A stretch of 64,000 bases of DNA from the NCBI GenBank assembly GCA_013398275.1, contig VZSE01001847.1, positions 62,001 through 126,000 on the forward strand, given 5' to 3'. The notes under the pieces are model-generated. The model ran no database searches. It had not been told where the DNA came from and was given only the letters and a program-made list of their open reading frames with translations. This DNA is from Promerops cafer (lineage: Eukaryota; Chordata; Aves; Passeriformes; Nectariniidae). The position numbers and the translations under genes are program-made. Below, piece by piece: positions 11,561-22,521 of the stretch (position 1 is the stretch's first letter; each line of letters begins with the position of its first letter).

Positions 11561-14500
11561 ACTGCTTTCTTTGAGCAGGATGGTGGCAGGATGCTTCCAA
11601 TATTTAGTACACCTTTACTTCAGAAGAAAGGTGGAGTGAGAGAAGACATGTGGATGTATCAGCAGAGGAGAAGAGACAGAGATGGTGAAGCTGGGAAGAA
11701 GCAAATGTGGACCAGAGGTCTATGCTCAAATGTCACCTCTTTGCCTTGTATCCCATGCCCTCAGGTTCTCCTAAAGCCCCATGGTTACAGTACCAGGAAG
11801 GCTTTGGTAGAGAAATGTCATATTCCAGGCTCAATCCTCTCAGAAGTAGCTCAGAGAGAAGGTACAATGGTGGTTAGGTGGGTTGGGTTATGCTGTGTTT
11901 TGACCCCAGGTTGCACAGGTATAGAAACTGCACTGCCATCAGCCCACACACACTCTCTTCTAGTCCATCCAGGGATTTTCCATATCTGTGTAGGAGAGTT
12001 CAACTTTTTGAGAGGACATGCTTTTCATGACCTTTCAACTAAAATGAGGTATGAAAAACCCAAACAGAAACCCCAAAACAAAAGCAAAAGCAAAACAAAA
12101 AAGCACAGAAAAAGACAATTAAAAAAAAAAAAAAAAGAAGAAAAAAGAAAATAAAAAGAACGAAACCAAACACAGGTACCCCCAAAAAGGAGTTGGTCTT
12201 TCATCAAAGCAAACGTGATCCAGTCCTGCCAGCAGGGTGACCTTTGCTCAGCCCCTCCAGTTTGTCCAACCTCTCTCCTGTCTAAACCACAAGTAACTCT
12301 TATCACTGGGGAACCTGAGACTTGCAGCCACATCAGCATGTTACATCCTTGTGTCTGCTCAACTTTTTCCAGAATTTTATCAGGCTCCACAGAAAAATTC
12401 CCCCTCTTCTCTGTAGCCTATCCCTCCCTTCTGTGCAATGCTTGCAGGGCAGGTCAAGCAAGTAACACATTGCTTAGGAAAGCTCCTGAACATCACTAAG
12501 GTGCCATTTTTTTTATCTGCTTTCAGCCTTTTTTACCTCTCTTACTCCACTTTAACCCCACCTGTAAAGAAGAGAGAGGAGCATAACAAACCGTGTGAAC
12601 AAGTTCACCAAAACACTGAGTTTTTTTCTTGCTAACTTTTCAAGCCATAATGGGTGTATCTTGGCACTTTAGTCTGTTCTTTCTAATCAACGTAATAATA
12701 TCTAAAATATACAAAAATATGCCTTAAAAACAAAAGCCTAAAAATCAGCAAGGTCCTCCAGAAACAAAATGAAAATGAGTAAACCAAGAACAAATTGATT
12801 GGAGCTGTGCCTGAGTGCTACATCTCTTTGATGGAAATCACTAGACCTTGCATGTCAAGGGATTTCTCAATTGCTGTTTCACTGCTGTCATAACTCAAGG
12901 AGGATGCTGAAAATCTGACAGCTCCTGGTTTTTCAAGGGAGCTCAAGGATTTTGTGTCCCTGCCTCCAATAAAAGGAAGCAAACCAAGAGAAATCTGGAA
13001 AGGTTAGCACTGAAAAACCTCTACCTTGACATTTCAAACATAAATGCTGGAAAGAGAGGTGTGTAATTGCGAAAGACTCTGTGATTAAAGTTGAGGTCAT
13101 TTTAAGCGCTTGCATGCACTAAAGGACTTCCCCTGTCATCTGAATGCTTGGGAAGTCCATTGTTCATTGATTCCATTAAAGTATAAAGGGTATGCAAGCA
13201 ATCACTGCTCAGCATGCAGACATCCATCTCTTTTCAAAACGTTGTAATTTGACTCAAAAGAAGTACTGCAGAGCATTATTTACTTCTTCCTCAAATGGAC
13301 ACATAAGCAAATACAAAAGAACATTTTGCATCTCCTGAGAGTGGCAATTTTCTCCAGGTTACTGTATGAGAATCTTGAGTATCTCAAGAGTAATAAATAT
13401 ATAGAAAATTATTTAGCTACAGTTTTCATACACTGATTTTCTATCCTTTGACATTACTGACACAGCTGCAGTTTAGGAGTTGCTGTTGTGGTTGGGTATA
13501 AGGAAGGATACATGGACCTGTTTTTCACATGTGACCCATTTACTAGGATGTTAGTGCAAATGATTAAGAATCCTCTGTAAATTTGCTATTTCAGCACCTT
13601 AATTTCTTCAGTGTAACACCATCAATACTGTCAGTATCCAAATGAATTATTGTTAAGCACTGCAAAAAGCATATCACAGATGTTTGAAATTACAATTTTG
13701 ATAATAAAAGTAAAAATAGTTAATCAGACCCTGGGATATCCTTGGGGAGCTTGCATTTTGGGAGAGTTTCTGCATTCCTTGATCACTTCAAATGCCTACT
13801 GCCTTCAGGGAAGACAGAGAAGAACAGGGTAAGACTCTAAGAGAATTTGGCATGACTACTAAATGCGGGTGGGGGAGTTCTAACTGGTGTGAGGCTCCCT
13901 AAGACACAGGCACACTGTCAGGTGCATTCACCCCGATTCATGGGAGATACTCCACACACTCCCATCTCACAGCCTCCCCCAAAAGGAAGGGGCTGTACAC
14001 ACTAAGCACTGTGCTTTGGGCCAAATGACCTTCCCTACCTCTCATGCTTTTGTATTAGTAATATAAAATTTCAACTGGTTTTATCTTAAATTATTTTGTA
14101 AGTAGGGAAAACCTGAATAAGAGAGTGAATAGCACTGGAAAACAGGGAGACAGACACATGAGGTGTTAGAAGAACTTACAACTTGACATAAAAGGCTAGT
14201 GGGAGAAGGGACAGGTGCTTTCCAGCCCTCTTCCTTTACAACATACCCCAACTGAGACACAGATAAATACATGGGTCTGTTTAGATAAATAATATGCTAT
14301 CATTAGACCAAGCAGGAAGGAAAGTCAATAAAACAGGAAACCAAATGGGATTCAATGAGGAAAGCAGATAAAGGGAAACTGAGGCAGGGCCACGCAGATG
14401 TTTTGTCCAGACCTCTTGAAATAGAAAATTGTTCTATCCCCAAATTTAAAACAACAACAACAACAACAACAACAACCCCAAAACAAACCAACCCAAACAA

Positions 14501-15225
14501 ACAAAAAACCCCAAAGCACAAAAAAATTTTTCAATCATTCATTTTCAGAAAAAATATTTCCATAAGCCTTTCATTACTATGTGACTACACTGCCAGTTTT
14601 TGACACAGGTACCACTGTCCTAAGTAAGTAATTTTTCAAGGCCCTCAGCTGATGGTGGTGAGATTCCTATGACACTGAGCATCTGTGTTTTTTTGAGCTA
14701 CAGTCACCAGTATAGTTAACAGCATAAGCATCATGCAGCTCTGTTCATGGTAGAATTTGATACCAGCTTTCATGACTTTAATCAGTTTCAGGACCAGTCA
14801 GCTGGCACTGACTGTTCAACTTTTAGAAAATACAGAAGCAGCAAGTAAATAAAGCAAAATTATGACCAGATTATTGTCCATGATGCCCAGACTCTCATTT
14901 CTCTGACTAAAAACCATGTGCCCATTGTCGATATTCCCATTGCCAAACACTGAAATGTGATGCTATGTCAATAATATGGTCATGAAGTAGGAAAAAAGAA
15001 CAGCTCTTCAATCCAGAGCTCTGCTACTCTCTGTGACACTACCAAATTTATACTGGCCACCTACAGCAACAACAGAAAAGCAGAACCTGGGGTTTATCTC
15101 ATTGTTTGCTTCTTTGGGCCTTGGTAAGCACTTCTGCCAGAGATTCTGCTGGAGCAAACAGCCTAAAAAACCACGATGCAGCTCTGCATGGAACACAGAA
15201 TCCGAGCCTGTGCCAGGTGTGCATC
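11561..15225. other. Mostly unique AT-rich DNA with simple repeats
   Basis: It holds an A-rich tract at 12,060-12,160, a (CAA)n microsatellite at 14,450-14,476 and otherwise unique sequence. No exon or transposon is recognised. Confidence 0.4.
14450..14476. repeat. (CAA)n microsatellite
   Basis: About nine uninterrupted CAA units. Confidence 0.95.
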
Positions 15226-15231
15226 CTCCAG

Positions 15232-16879
15232 TGTCCTGGTTTTGCACAGGAGGCACTTTTGGAAGTGATGCAAAGCAAAGACGTCAGTAATTTCCTCCAT
15301 GTCTGACAAAAAGAACCAATCAGTAACAGTTTTGAAAATTGACAATTCTGTTAAACCACTGAGAAAAGCTAGAAAAGCCTCTGGGAAAAACCACATGTTA
15401 AAGACGAAAAAAACCCGAGAACTCAGTTTCTTTCATTTCCGGCCGGGAAAGAGGTTAAAAGGGCGCCGGGCCGGGCGGCTCCCGCCGTGGGCCAGGCCCC
15501 TCCCCGGGGCAGGTTCCTCCCCACCGGTTGCCGGGAAGGGGAGGGGGCCGCAGAAAGAGACGGGGCCGGGCCATGGCTGCAGCTGCGATTGCTAACATCT
15601 TAGCCCTGCCCCCACCGCTTTCGGTCGCCAGCCTGGGCCCAGCCAGAGGCCACAGAGCCCTGAGTNTTGAGTAAACAACTAAAGCTCAGCCAAGATTCTA
15701 CCGCTGTAGAGAACCACAATGGAGACCTGACCACAGCTACGGGGCAGGGGGGGCATTGGCCGTGCCCCTGTTGTGTCCAAGCCTGACTGCTAAGATCCTG
15801 GCCCTCCCCCGCAGCGGTGCAGAGCCTAACTCTGACTGCAAGCAGGGAGCCGGCTGGGGTCACATGACCATCTGCAGGCCTGGGGCGAGATTTTAACTCC
15901 TTCAGTGCTTCAAGCCTCCTTCAAGTGAAAAAAGGACAACATTGGACACATAAAGAAACAGCACGAAGACATCAAGGTCAGCAGAGAAGAAATTAAGTCC
16001 CACACAAGAGGGATGAGGAGATGCCTTAATCTTAAAGCTGAAATCCTCTTGTGAAGCTATGGAAAAAAGATGTAATTAATAGATCAGACCTTTTGTTCCC
16101 TGTAACACATGAAAGAATTATGGGGAGATAAGACCTTAAGCAAAGGTCTCCATGTGATCTTATGAGAAGTTTGAACTTAGAGAGAGAAAGAAAAGAGCGA
16201 TGAAGATTCTGTGCCCCCAGANAGATGTCTGTTCCCAGAGATGAAGATGATCTTAAAGATAGATGAAGAGATCCTTTGCTTTTGAACAGTTCATCTTTAA
16301 ACCGGTACCTCATAAGTTGGCATGGCCCCTAAACACAGCTGTGGGAAGGCTGTGGAAAAATGGGAGGGACTTCAGGATTGCAGGTTTCCCCGGGTGGCTG
16401 CTATTCATGAGAATTGGAAGCCATGAGGGAACTGTTTTTCTTGTGAAGTCTCCATATTAGCAAGAGGGACTTCCCTCCCCAAGTGAATGGATGAAAGACT
16501 ATTCTAAAGGTGGTAAACTGACTGAAAATTTTGAGTTTGGTTTCTTTACATTGTCAGTGGGAAAGAAAAGGTTGTGGGGGGGGGAGAAGATTCTGAAGGC
16601 TTTGTTTTTATTTTTATCTTTTCTTTTCTTTTAGTTACTGTCAATAAACCTTTCTTTATACCCTTTTAAAGTTTTGAGCCTGCTTTGCCTTCCTCCTAGT
16701 CCCATCTCACAGCATGAAGTGAGTAAGTACATTCTAGTGAGTGCATAGGTGATTGACCAGCACTGAAACCTACCTAAACAACGCTACTTGGTGCATTGGC
16801 CAAGAAATCTTAAATCGGTGAACCTAAACCACTACACGAAATTGGTGTTTCTGCCTGGTTTTGAACCGAAACCATCACA
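15232..16879 (+). mobile_element. Long ERV LTR element with CTCCAG target duplication
   Basis: The element starts TGTCCTGGTTTTG and ends CCATCACA. It is flanked on both sides by CTCCAG (15,226-15,231 and 16,880-16,885). It contains a CpG-rich promoter-like part (15,440-15,600) with TTAAAAGG, and a poly(A) signal AATAAA at 16,643-16,648 in the same orientation. At 16,843-16,868, only 11 bp before the 3' border, lies TGGTGTTTCTGCCTGG and onward, matching the complement of the tRNA-Val 3' end apart from C-to-T changes. A 6-bp duplication suits a class II-type integrase. The 1,648-bp length is large for an LTR, and two N bases (15,666 and 16,222) fall inside, so part may be misassembled. Confidence 0.7.
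16843..16868 (+). other. tRNA-Val-type primer-binding-site-like sequence
   Basis: It begins TGGTGTTTCTGCCTGGTTTT. The complement of the eukaryotic tRNA-Val 3' end, including CCA, differs only by C for T at three CpG or C positions. The expected LTR end would be CCACTACA (to 16,836), 6 bp upstream. Confidence 0.65.
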
Positions 16880-16885
16880 CTCCAG

Positions 16886-17593
16886 TGACAGTAATTTTTG
16901 CTGCCACAGTGATGTAACTATGTCAGTGAAATGAAGATGCCTCTGATATCAGTGGACATCAAGCTGGGTTTGGGAAGGCAAACAATCCAATAGGATAAAA
17001 TCTCTGATCCATATACCTGGGATTGAGTATGCAGTGCATTCCTCAGGTGTTCCTATGAAACTACAATGGTTTCCAGCAAACTGCACAGCCCTTCAAGGTC
17101 AAGTCTATCCTTGGAAGAGTCACTTTCCAATTGTAAAATGTCCATTGCAGTTTGAGGCAGACAAAAGTTTGATATGTTTTTTTAAACAAGGTTCATAACT
17201 AGACCTATATACAAAAGTAAGCTTAAGTAGGCAAAGAAATACCCCGAACTATTATTCTGCACAGCTGGAATGAAAAGCATGTGCTATGAGATGGACAAAT
17301 GTATGAATGGATTTTAATGAAGAAAACACTTTGTATTGGAAGGAGTCCATTCTAATTCCATGATTTCACTAAATACAATGACAGCTATTCAAAGCAAAGG
17401 CTGATTAAAGGAATTTCCCAAGCTGAGTTTTACTGATTCCTGTGTAATCAAGCTTGTAACAGAGATGCTTAATTGAGTCAAAGAGTTATTAAACTTTTTT
17501 TTTTTATTATTTCTATAGATATTTCAAGTATCATTGAGCAATCTTTGCATCTTGATCTAAAAATGAAGCATACCTTGCTGGCACACACACCTT
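16886..17593. other. Unique non-coding DNA
   Basis: Nothing recognised on either strand. Confidence 0.4.
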
Positions 17594-17953
17594 TGTACTG
17601 GGTTTGACTTGAGCAGAACTAATTTTCTTCAAAGTGGGTGATACGGGATCTTGTTCTGGATTTGTGCTGTACACAGGGTTTGTAATACAGAGGTGCAGAA
17701 CTTGCACAGAATCAAGATCTTTTCTGTTTCTCACACCTCCTCACCAGTGAGTAAGCTGGATCAGTGGCAGCTTATTCATGGGTTTATACTAGAGCACCTC
17801 AAACTGTGTGTGGCTTTGCCTATTGAACTGTCTTTATCTCAACCCACAAGTTTTCCCACTTTAACCCTTCCAATTTCTTCTCCCATCCCACTGGGAGAGG
17901 AGTGAGCAAACAGCTGTGTGGGGCTGAGCTGATGACTAGGGTTCAACCACAAC
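17594..17953 (+). mobile_element. Avian ERVL-type LTR, internally deleted
   Basis: It starts TGTACTGGGTTTGACTTGAG with AACTAATTTTCTTC, a familiar avian LTR opening. It ends with TGTCTTTATCTCAACCC, then TCCCACTGGGAG and GGGGCTGAGCTG, then GGTTCAACCACAAC. The middle is much shorter than in the related copies at 44.0 and 60.7 kb. No clear target duplication is visible. Confidence 0.75.
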
Positions 17954-20379
17954 TATTACCAAGAAGACCCTTCATCACAGTAATTTTGTTTGCACTATAT
18001 TTCTTTTTCGAGGGGCAGAAAGACGAAGGTTCTAAAAACTCCTAGGACGCTAAAAATTATTGAAATACATACTTCTTTTCAAATCTAAGTTCTGATTGCG
18101 GTGTTTAGCCAAATATCCCTTATCCAATGAAAAAAACTGCCTCTTTCACTCATCTTCAGATTTTTCCTGTTGTCGTGGAGGTATATGGTGTCAGATTTTA
18201 GCAGTCTAGAATTCAAACTTGATATTGAGATAGATCTTCACCTGTAAGGTGCTTCCACAGCTTTACAGTTCAGATAAATTCCTTTTTCTGCTTACAAATT
18301 CACTTCCTTGATCCCATTCACCACTTTGAGTTCTTGTAAAGTTCTCCCCTTGTAATACATAGAATTTACCATGCTTTCACATCACCTTTCATCATCAATC
18401 TGCATTTTTGATGAACATTGTGTTTACATTCATTTTAGTTATGATGAAACTGAAGCAAGGAAAAATGAAATTACTCTAGGAATAGCTAAATGAGAAAGAG
18501 AACTCCTAGTCCTAATTCAATACTGATCTACTTGTTATACCCAGCATTCCTAGAGGACTGAGGAATTATGCTAAAGACTATGTGGACAAAGTTTACAGAA
18601 GTTCAAAAGGTATAGGGAGAATAAATTCCACTCTCCTTTTGTTCTTTCACTATGAAGAGGTCTTTTTGCTTAAGAAACCTTTCAACCACAAAGTACTGCA
18701 GACGTGGGAGGCCATCTCACTCTATATATCAGTTTGTTCTTTCATGCTTTCTGGAAAGTTTTACTGGTTGCTGTCAGACACCAGGCTTTTTGTTTGAGAA
18801 TAGTGTTGCCATTTGTATGCTACTGTAAATTCTTTTGTGGGGAAGTGCATTAATCTATTCTCAATATCAAAGCAAGTTAGTGCATCATCTTCCTGCCCTG
18901 CATAGACATGACCACACAACAAACATACACCCTGTTATTTTCTCTTTGGAGAAAGGATCTTGCCTTTCTATCAAAAAAATATGAGGCTGAACTTAATAAA
19001 CATATAAGCAGATTTTGGAGAGGCAGTGTTAGGACATCCTTAGAAATGCTTCCATTTGATGTGGATTAAAGCGTCTGAATCCATACGATAGGACACACCA
19101 GCTCCTCAGCACACAGCTGATGTTTTGTGCCTGAGACTTTCACCAGGCGTTTCCAGCAAAAGCCTGGCCCTGACCACTCAATCCCTCCCCCACAGACACA
19201 GGGTTGCTGTTAGGTGTCCCAAGGCCATCTCTGCTGCAGGCTGAACCAGACCCAGCCCCAACCCCTGCTGCAATGCCCTAGTGCAGGAATGTTGTGGAGA
19301 CTGAGCTGAAAGCTTTGCCTCTGTGCCAGGACATCATTCTATTGCATAACTAAGGAGACAATAACCTGCACGTGCTAAGTGCAAGTCATTAATAGGGTAG
19401 GTATGCTTTGCATTTGCCATGGCCTACAGAGGATCACTAAAGTGAAAGACTGTATTTTGGTTTTTGGTGTGGCTTTTTGTTCTGGTCTGTGGGGTTTTTT
19501 GGTTGGTTGGCTGGTTTTTTGTGTTGTTTTGGGGTGCTTTTTTTTGGTTTGGTTTGTTTTTTTTCCCTATGGGATGACTCAGAAAATCTAATTTTCTGAG
19601 AGCAGCTACTGAACTGCAAGCAATTTTTTTAAACTTTACAGATAAAGCTATTTCCAGATATTTTCACAGGAAAACTTCTGGAAAACAAGGAGGGGAGTTT
19701 TGATGTGAGCTGCATGTGTGGTGTCTGTCTCTTCCTCCAGACCATTTTTTCTTTCTTTGCCTTCTTTCTCTCCCTATTTCTTCCCTCCTATTAGACCAGA
19801 GCAGTAATGGCATCACAAGTGCAGCCACTTACAGTTAAATGGGAAGGTATTTGGTCCAGGTGTTAAGTGTGAGTCCATGACAAAGTTAGTGATGTTTGGT
19901 CAGGTTTTCCCTGTCAATACAAAGAATTAATTTTCATTCCATTCCATTCCATTCCATTCCATTCCATTCCATTCCATTCTTCCAACACAGAGCAGTCACC
20001 AAAAAGAAGAACCTAATAGATTAAATGCACTATATAAATAGACTAAATTTCTCACCATCAAAATCTATTTTGCTTGGTAATAAATTAACTGTCCCTTATT
20101 AAAATTTGTTTTGCTTTGGATGGTAACTAGTAAGTGATTTCCTTGAGCTATTTCATCTTATTTTCTCCTCCTGTCCTGTTAAGGAGGGGGAATCAGAGAG
20201 TGGCTGGATGAGCACTTGGCAGGCAGGTTAACAAGGTTAACCCTCCACAGAGCAGTACAGCAGCACTGCATTTATTTTTAGATATAAGAATATTGACCAG
20301 TTGAACATCACACTGTATCAAGCGTGGTCATACAACTTGTCATCCACTTGTAAAAAAAGAGAAAAAAATTTATATCATG
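17954..20379. other. Unique non-coding DNA with simple repeats
   Basis: A T/G-rich tract lies at 19,450-19,565 (GGTTTGGTTTG-like) and a pentamer array at 19,935-19,979. Nothing else is recognised. Confidence 0.4.
19935..19979. repeat. (ATTCC)n microsatellite
   Basis: About nine perfect 5-bp units. Confidence 0.95.
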
Positions 20380-20385
20380 CTGTGC

Positions 20386-21519
20386 TGTTGGAACCCTGGA
20401 TGCTGAGAATTTTAGGGTTTCTGTGTCAGAGGTACTCACCCTCAGAAAAGCACAGCATTTGACCTGAGGCTGTGGAGAAGGCTTCCAACATTGAGTGATA
20501 GCACTGAGATTGTGGGTGTGTAGTTTGGATAAAAGTGTGTTATATCACACGGTGGAAAACTTAAGGTTCAAGGTTTTAGAGTAATATAGTATATATGGGG
20601 CAAGATTTTTGGGCGCTGGCTAGTTCTTCTTCAGCTTCTTCTTCATGCACTTTGGGTAGTAGTTTGTAATTGGACAGGAGAGTCCACAGTGTGGACTTCG
20701 GGTTTTTGATTATTGGGTCAAAAATAAAAATAATTTAGGTGTCACTTCATAATTGGATAGTTTCGCACCTAAAAGACCTTGGGATGTAGAAGACGAGGCC
20801 ATTTTTTTTCGCTTTGCTAGCTAGAATTCACAGCTCATGAGACTGTAACATAGATAAGAATAAATAAACATCTGAGTCCGAACAAGAGAAACTGCGTCTC
20901 TTGTCTTTAATCCCGACTCTAACGAGAGAAAGAAGATAAGGCACCCACATAGTAATTGGTGCCCCCTGTGTGAGGCCCAAGACACCTGTTAGAATCGGGA
21001 CCTCCCAGAAGAAAAAGATAACTAAGCAAAGAAAGCTGGAAAATAGGTGAAGCAGCGGAAAGCTGGGAAGCAGGTGAAACAGATCAAAGGAAGCTGGGAA
21101 GAAATCCCTGGGGAAGAAAAAACGAAAAGGAAAAAGGAGCTTGGAGAACCAGGACTGTGACTGCTGGCTGGACATGGAACAGGAAACCGAGGAAGAAGCT
21201 GATGGTGAAAAGTCAGGTACGTAATCTTCAGGGTTAAACATATGTAAATGTGGGAAGCATAATGTCAAAATCACAGAGAGATGCCCAAAACCCTCCATCT
21301 TGCCCCATATATGCTATATTTCGCTAAAAGCTTAAACTCTTAAGTTTTCCACCCTGTGATATTGCACACTTCTATTCAAACTACACACTCATAATTTCAG
21401 TGCTATCACTCAATGTTGGAAGCCTTCTCCACGGCCTCAGGTCAAATGCTGTGCTTTTTTGAGGGTCAGTGCCTCTGAGCACAGAAAGCCTAAAATTCTC
21501 AGTATCCAGGGTTCCAACA
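20386..21519 (+). mobile_element. ERV insertion with inverted LTR ends and CTGTGC duplication
   Basis: One insertion is bounded by CTGTGC on both sides (20,380-20,385 and 21,520-21,525). Its first 219 bp (20,386-20,604, starting TGTTGGAACCC) recur in reverse complement as its last 221 bp (21,299-21,519, ending GGGTTCCAACA), with scattered differences. Reading forward: LTR start, poly(A) signal AATAAA near 20,861, primer site at 20,957, a purine-rich leader, a possible short gag start (ATG near 21,174), then an abrupt change to LTR sequence in the opposite sense from about 21,215. Both outer ends are therefore LTR 5' ends, unlike a normal provirus. The 6-bp duplication fits class II ERVs. Confidence 0.85.
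20957..20975 (+). other. Primer-binding site, tRNA-Met (elongator)-like
   Basis: TGGTGCCCCCTGTGTGAGG matches the complement of the elongator tRNA-Met 3' end with one extra C. It lies just after the poly(A) signal and the CA end near 20,949, as expected for a retroviral leader. Confidence 0.65.
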
Positions 21520-21644
21520 CTGTGCTTTGGGGTTTGTTTTGCTTTATGGGTTCAAAGTTCAGTGTCTTTCTAAAACTGGTGTATAGCTGAGAAACATCCT
21601 CCTTCGAGAGAAAGGATACATGCACAGATATATAGATGAATATT

Positions 21645-21645
<1 letters not shown>

Positions 21646-21680
<35 letters not shown>

Positions 21681-21716
21681 AGAGAGACACACATGCACAC
21701 GCATATATATATATAC
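21646..21716. repeat. (CA)n/(GA)n/(AT)n compound microsatellite
   Basis: A CA run at 21,646-21,677 is followed by GA and CA units and an AT run at about 21,704-21,714. Confidence 0.95.
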
Positions 21717-22074
21717 ACATATTTTATTCTTTTTGCTCTGACTGCCAGGTGAGCCAAGGACTGTGCCCAGATACGCTGCTCATACCAAGAGATGTCTCAC
21801 AGCTCAAGGCTGCTGAGGAAACAGATGATGGGTGATATTAGCAAGCATCACAGCCTGAAGTCACTCTCGGTGCTGCCTCCTGCCCTGCAGTTTCTGAGTT
21901 TGGAAAGCACACTTTTGCTTAGGGTTAAGGTTAAGGTTAGGTGGTGGATAGTCAAGTGTGATTCCCATGGGGGTTTGCTGCCTGTAGCCTCTTTGAGAAA
22001 ACATTCTCCAATATAAATACATCTTTTACTCTGAAGGTATCTTTTATTCTGAAACAACCAACTCTGGTTCTGAG

Positions 22075-22521
22075 TGCATCCAGAAGAGGGCAAAAAGGCT
22101 AGTGAGGGGCTTGGAACACAAGCTCTGTGAGGAATGAGTGAGGAAGCTGAGGTTGTTTAGTCTGGAGAAAAGGAGACTCAGAGGTGACCTGATCACTCTC
22201 CACAACTTCCTGAAACGTGGTTGAATTCAGGTGGGGGTTGGTCTCTTTCTCCCGGCAGCAACTGACAGAACAAGAGGACACAATCTTAAGCTGCGCCAAG
22301 GGAAATACAGGTTGGATATTAGGAAAAAGTTTTTTACAGAAAGTGTGATAAAGTATTGGAACGGTCAGCCTGGGGAGGTGGTGGATTCACCACCCCTGGA
22401 TGTGTTTAAACAAAGACTGGATGTGGCACTCGGTGCCATGGTCTAGTTGCGGTTTTAGGGCTGGGATGGACTTGATGATCTTAAAGGTCTTTCCCAACCC
22501 AGTGATTCTGTGATTCTGTGA
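22075..22521 (+). mobile_element. CR1 LINE 3' end (sense)
   Basis: Typical sense CR1 3' region: AGGCTAGTGAGGGGCTTGGA, GGAGAAAAGGAGACTCAGAG, TTGGATATTAGGAAAAAG, GAGGTGGTGGATTCACC, CTTAAAGGTCTTTCCCAACC. It ends in the diagnostic short tail GTGATTCTGTGATTCTGTG. Confidence 0.95.

Noticed and set aside
21919..21945. TTAGGGTTAAGGTTAAGG, telomere-like
   Set aside because: There is only one true TTAGGG unit. It is too short and degenerate for an interstitial telomere.
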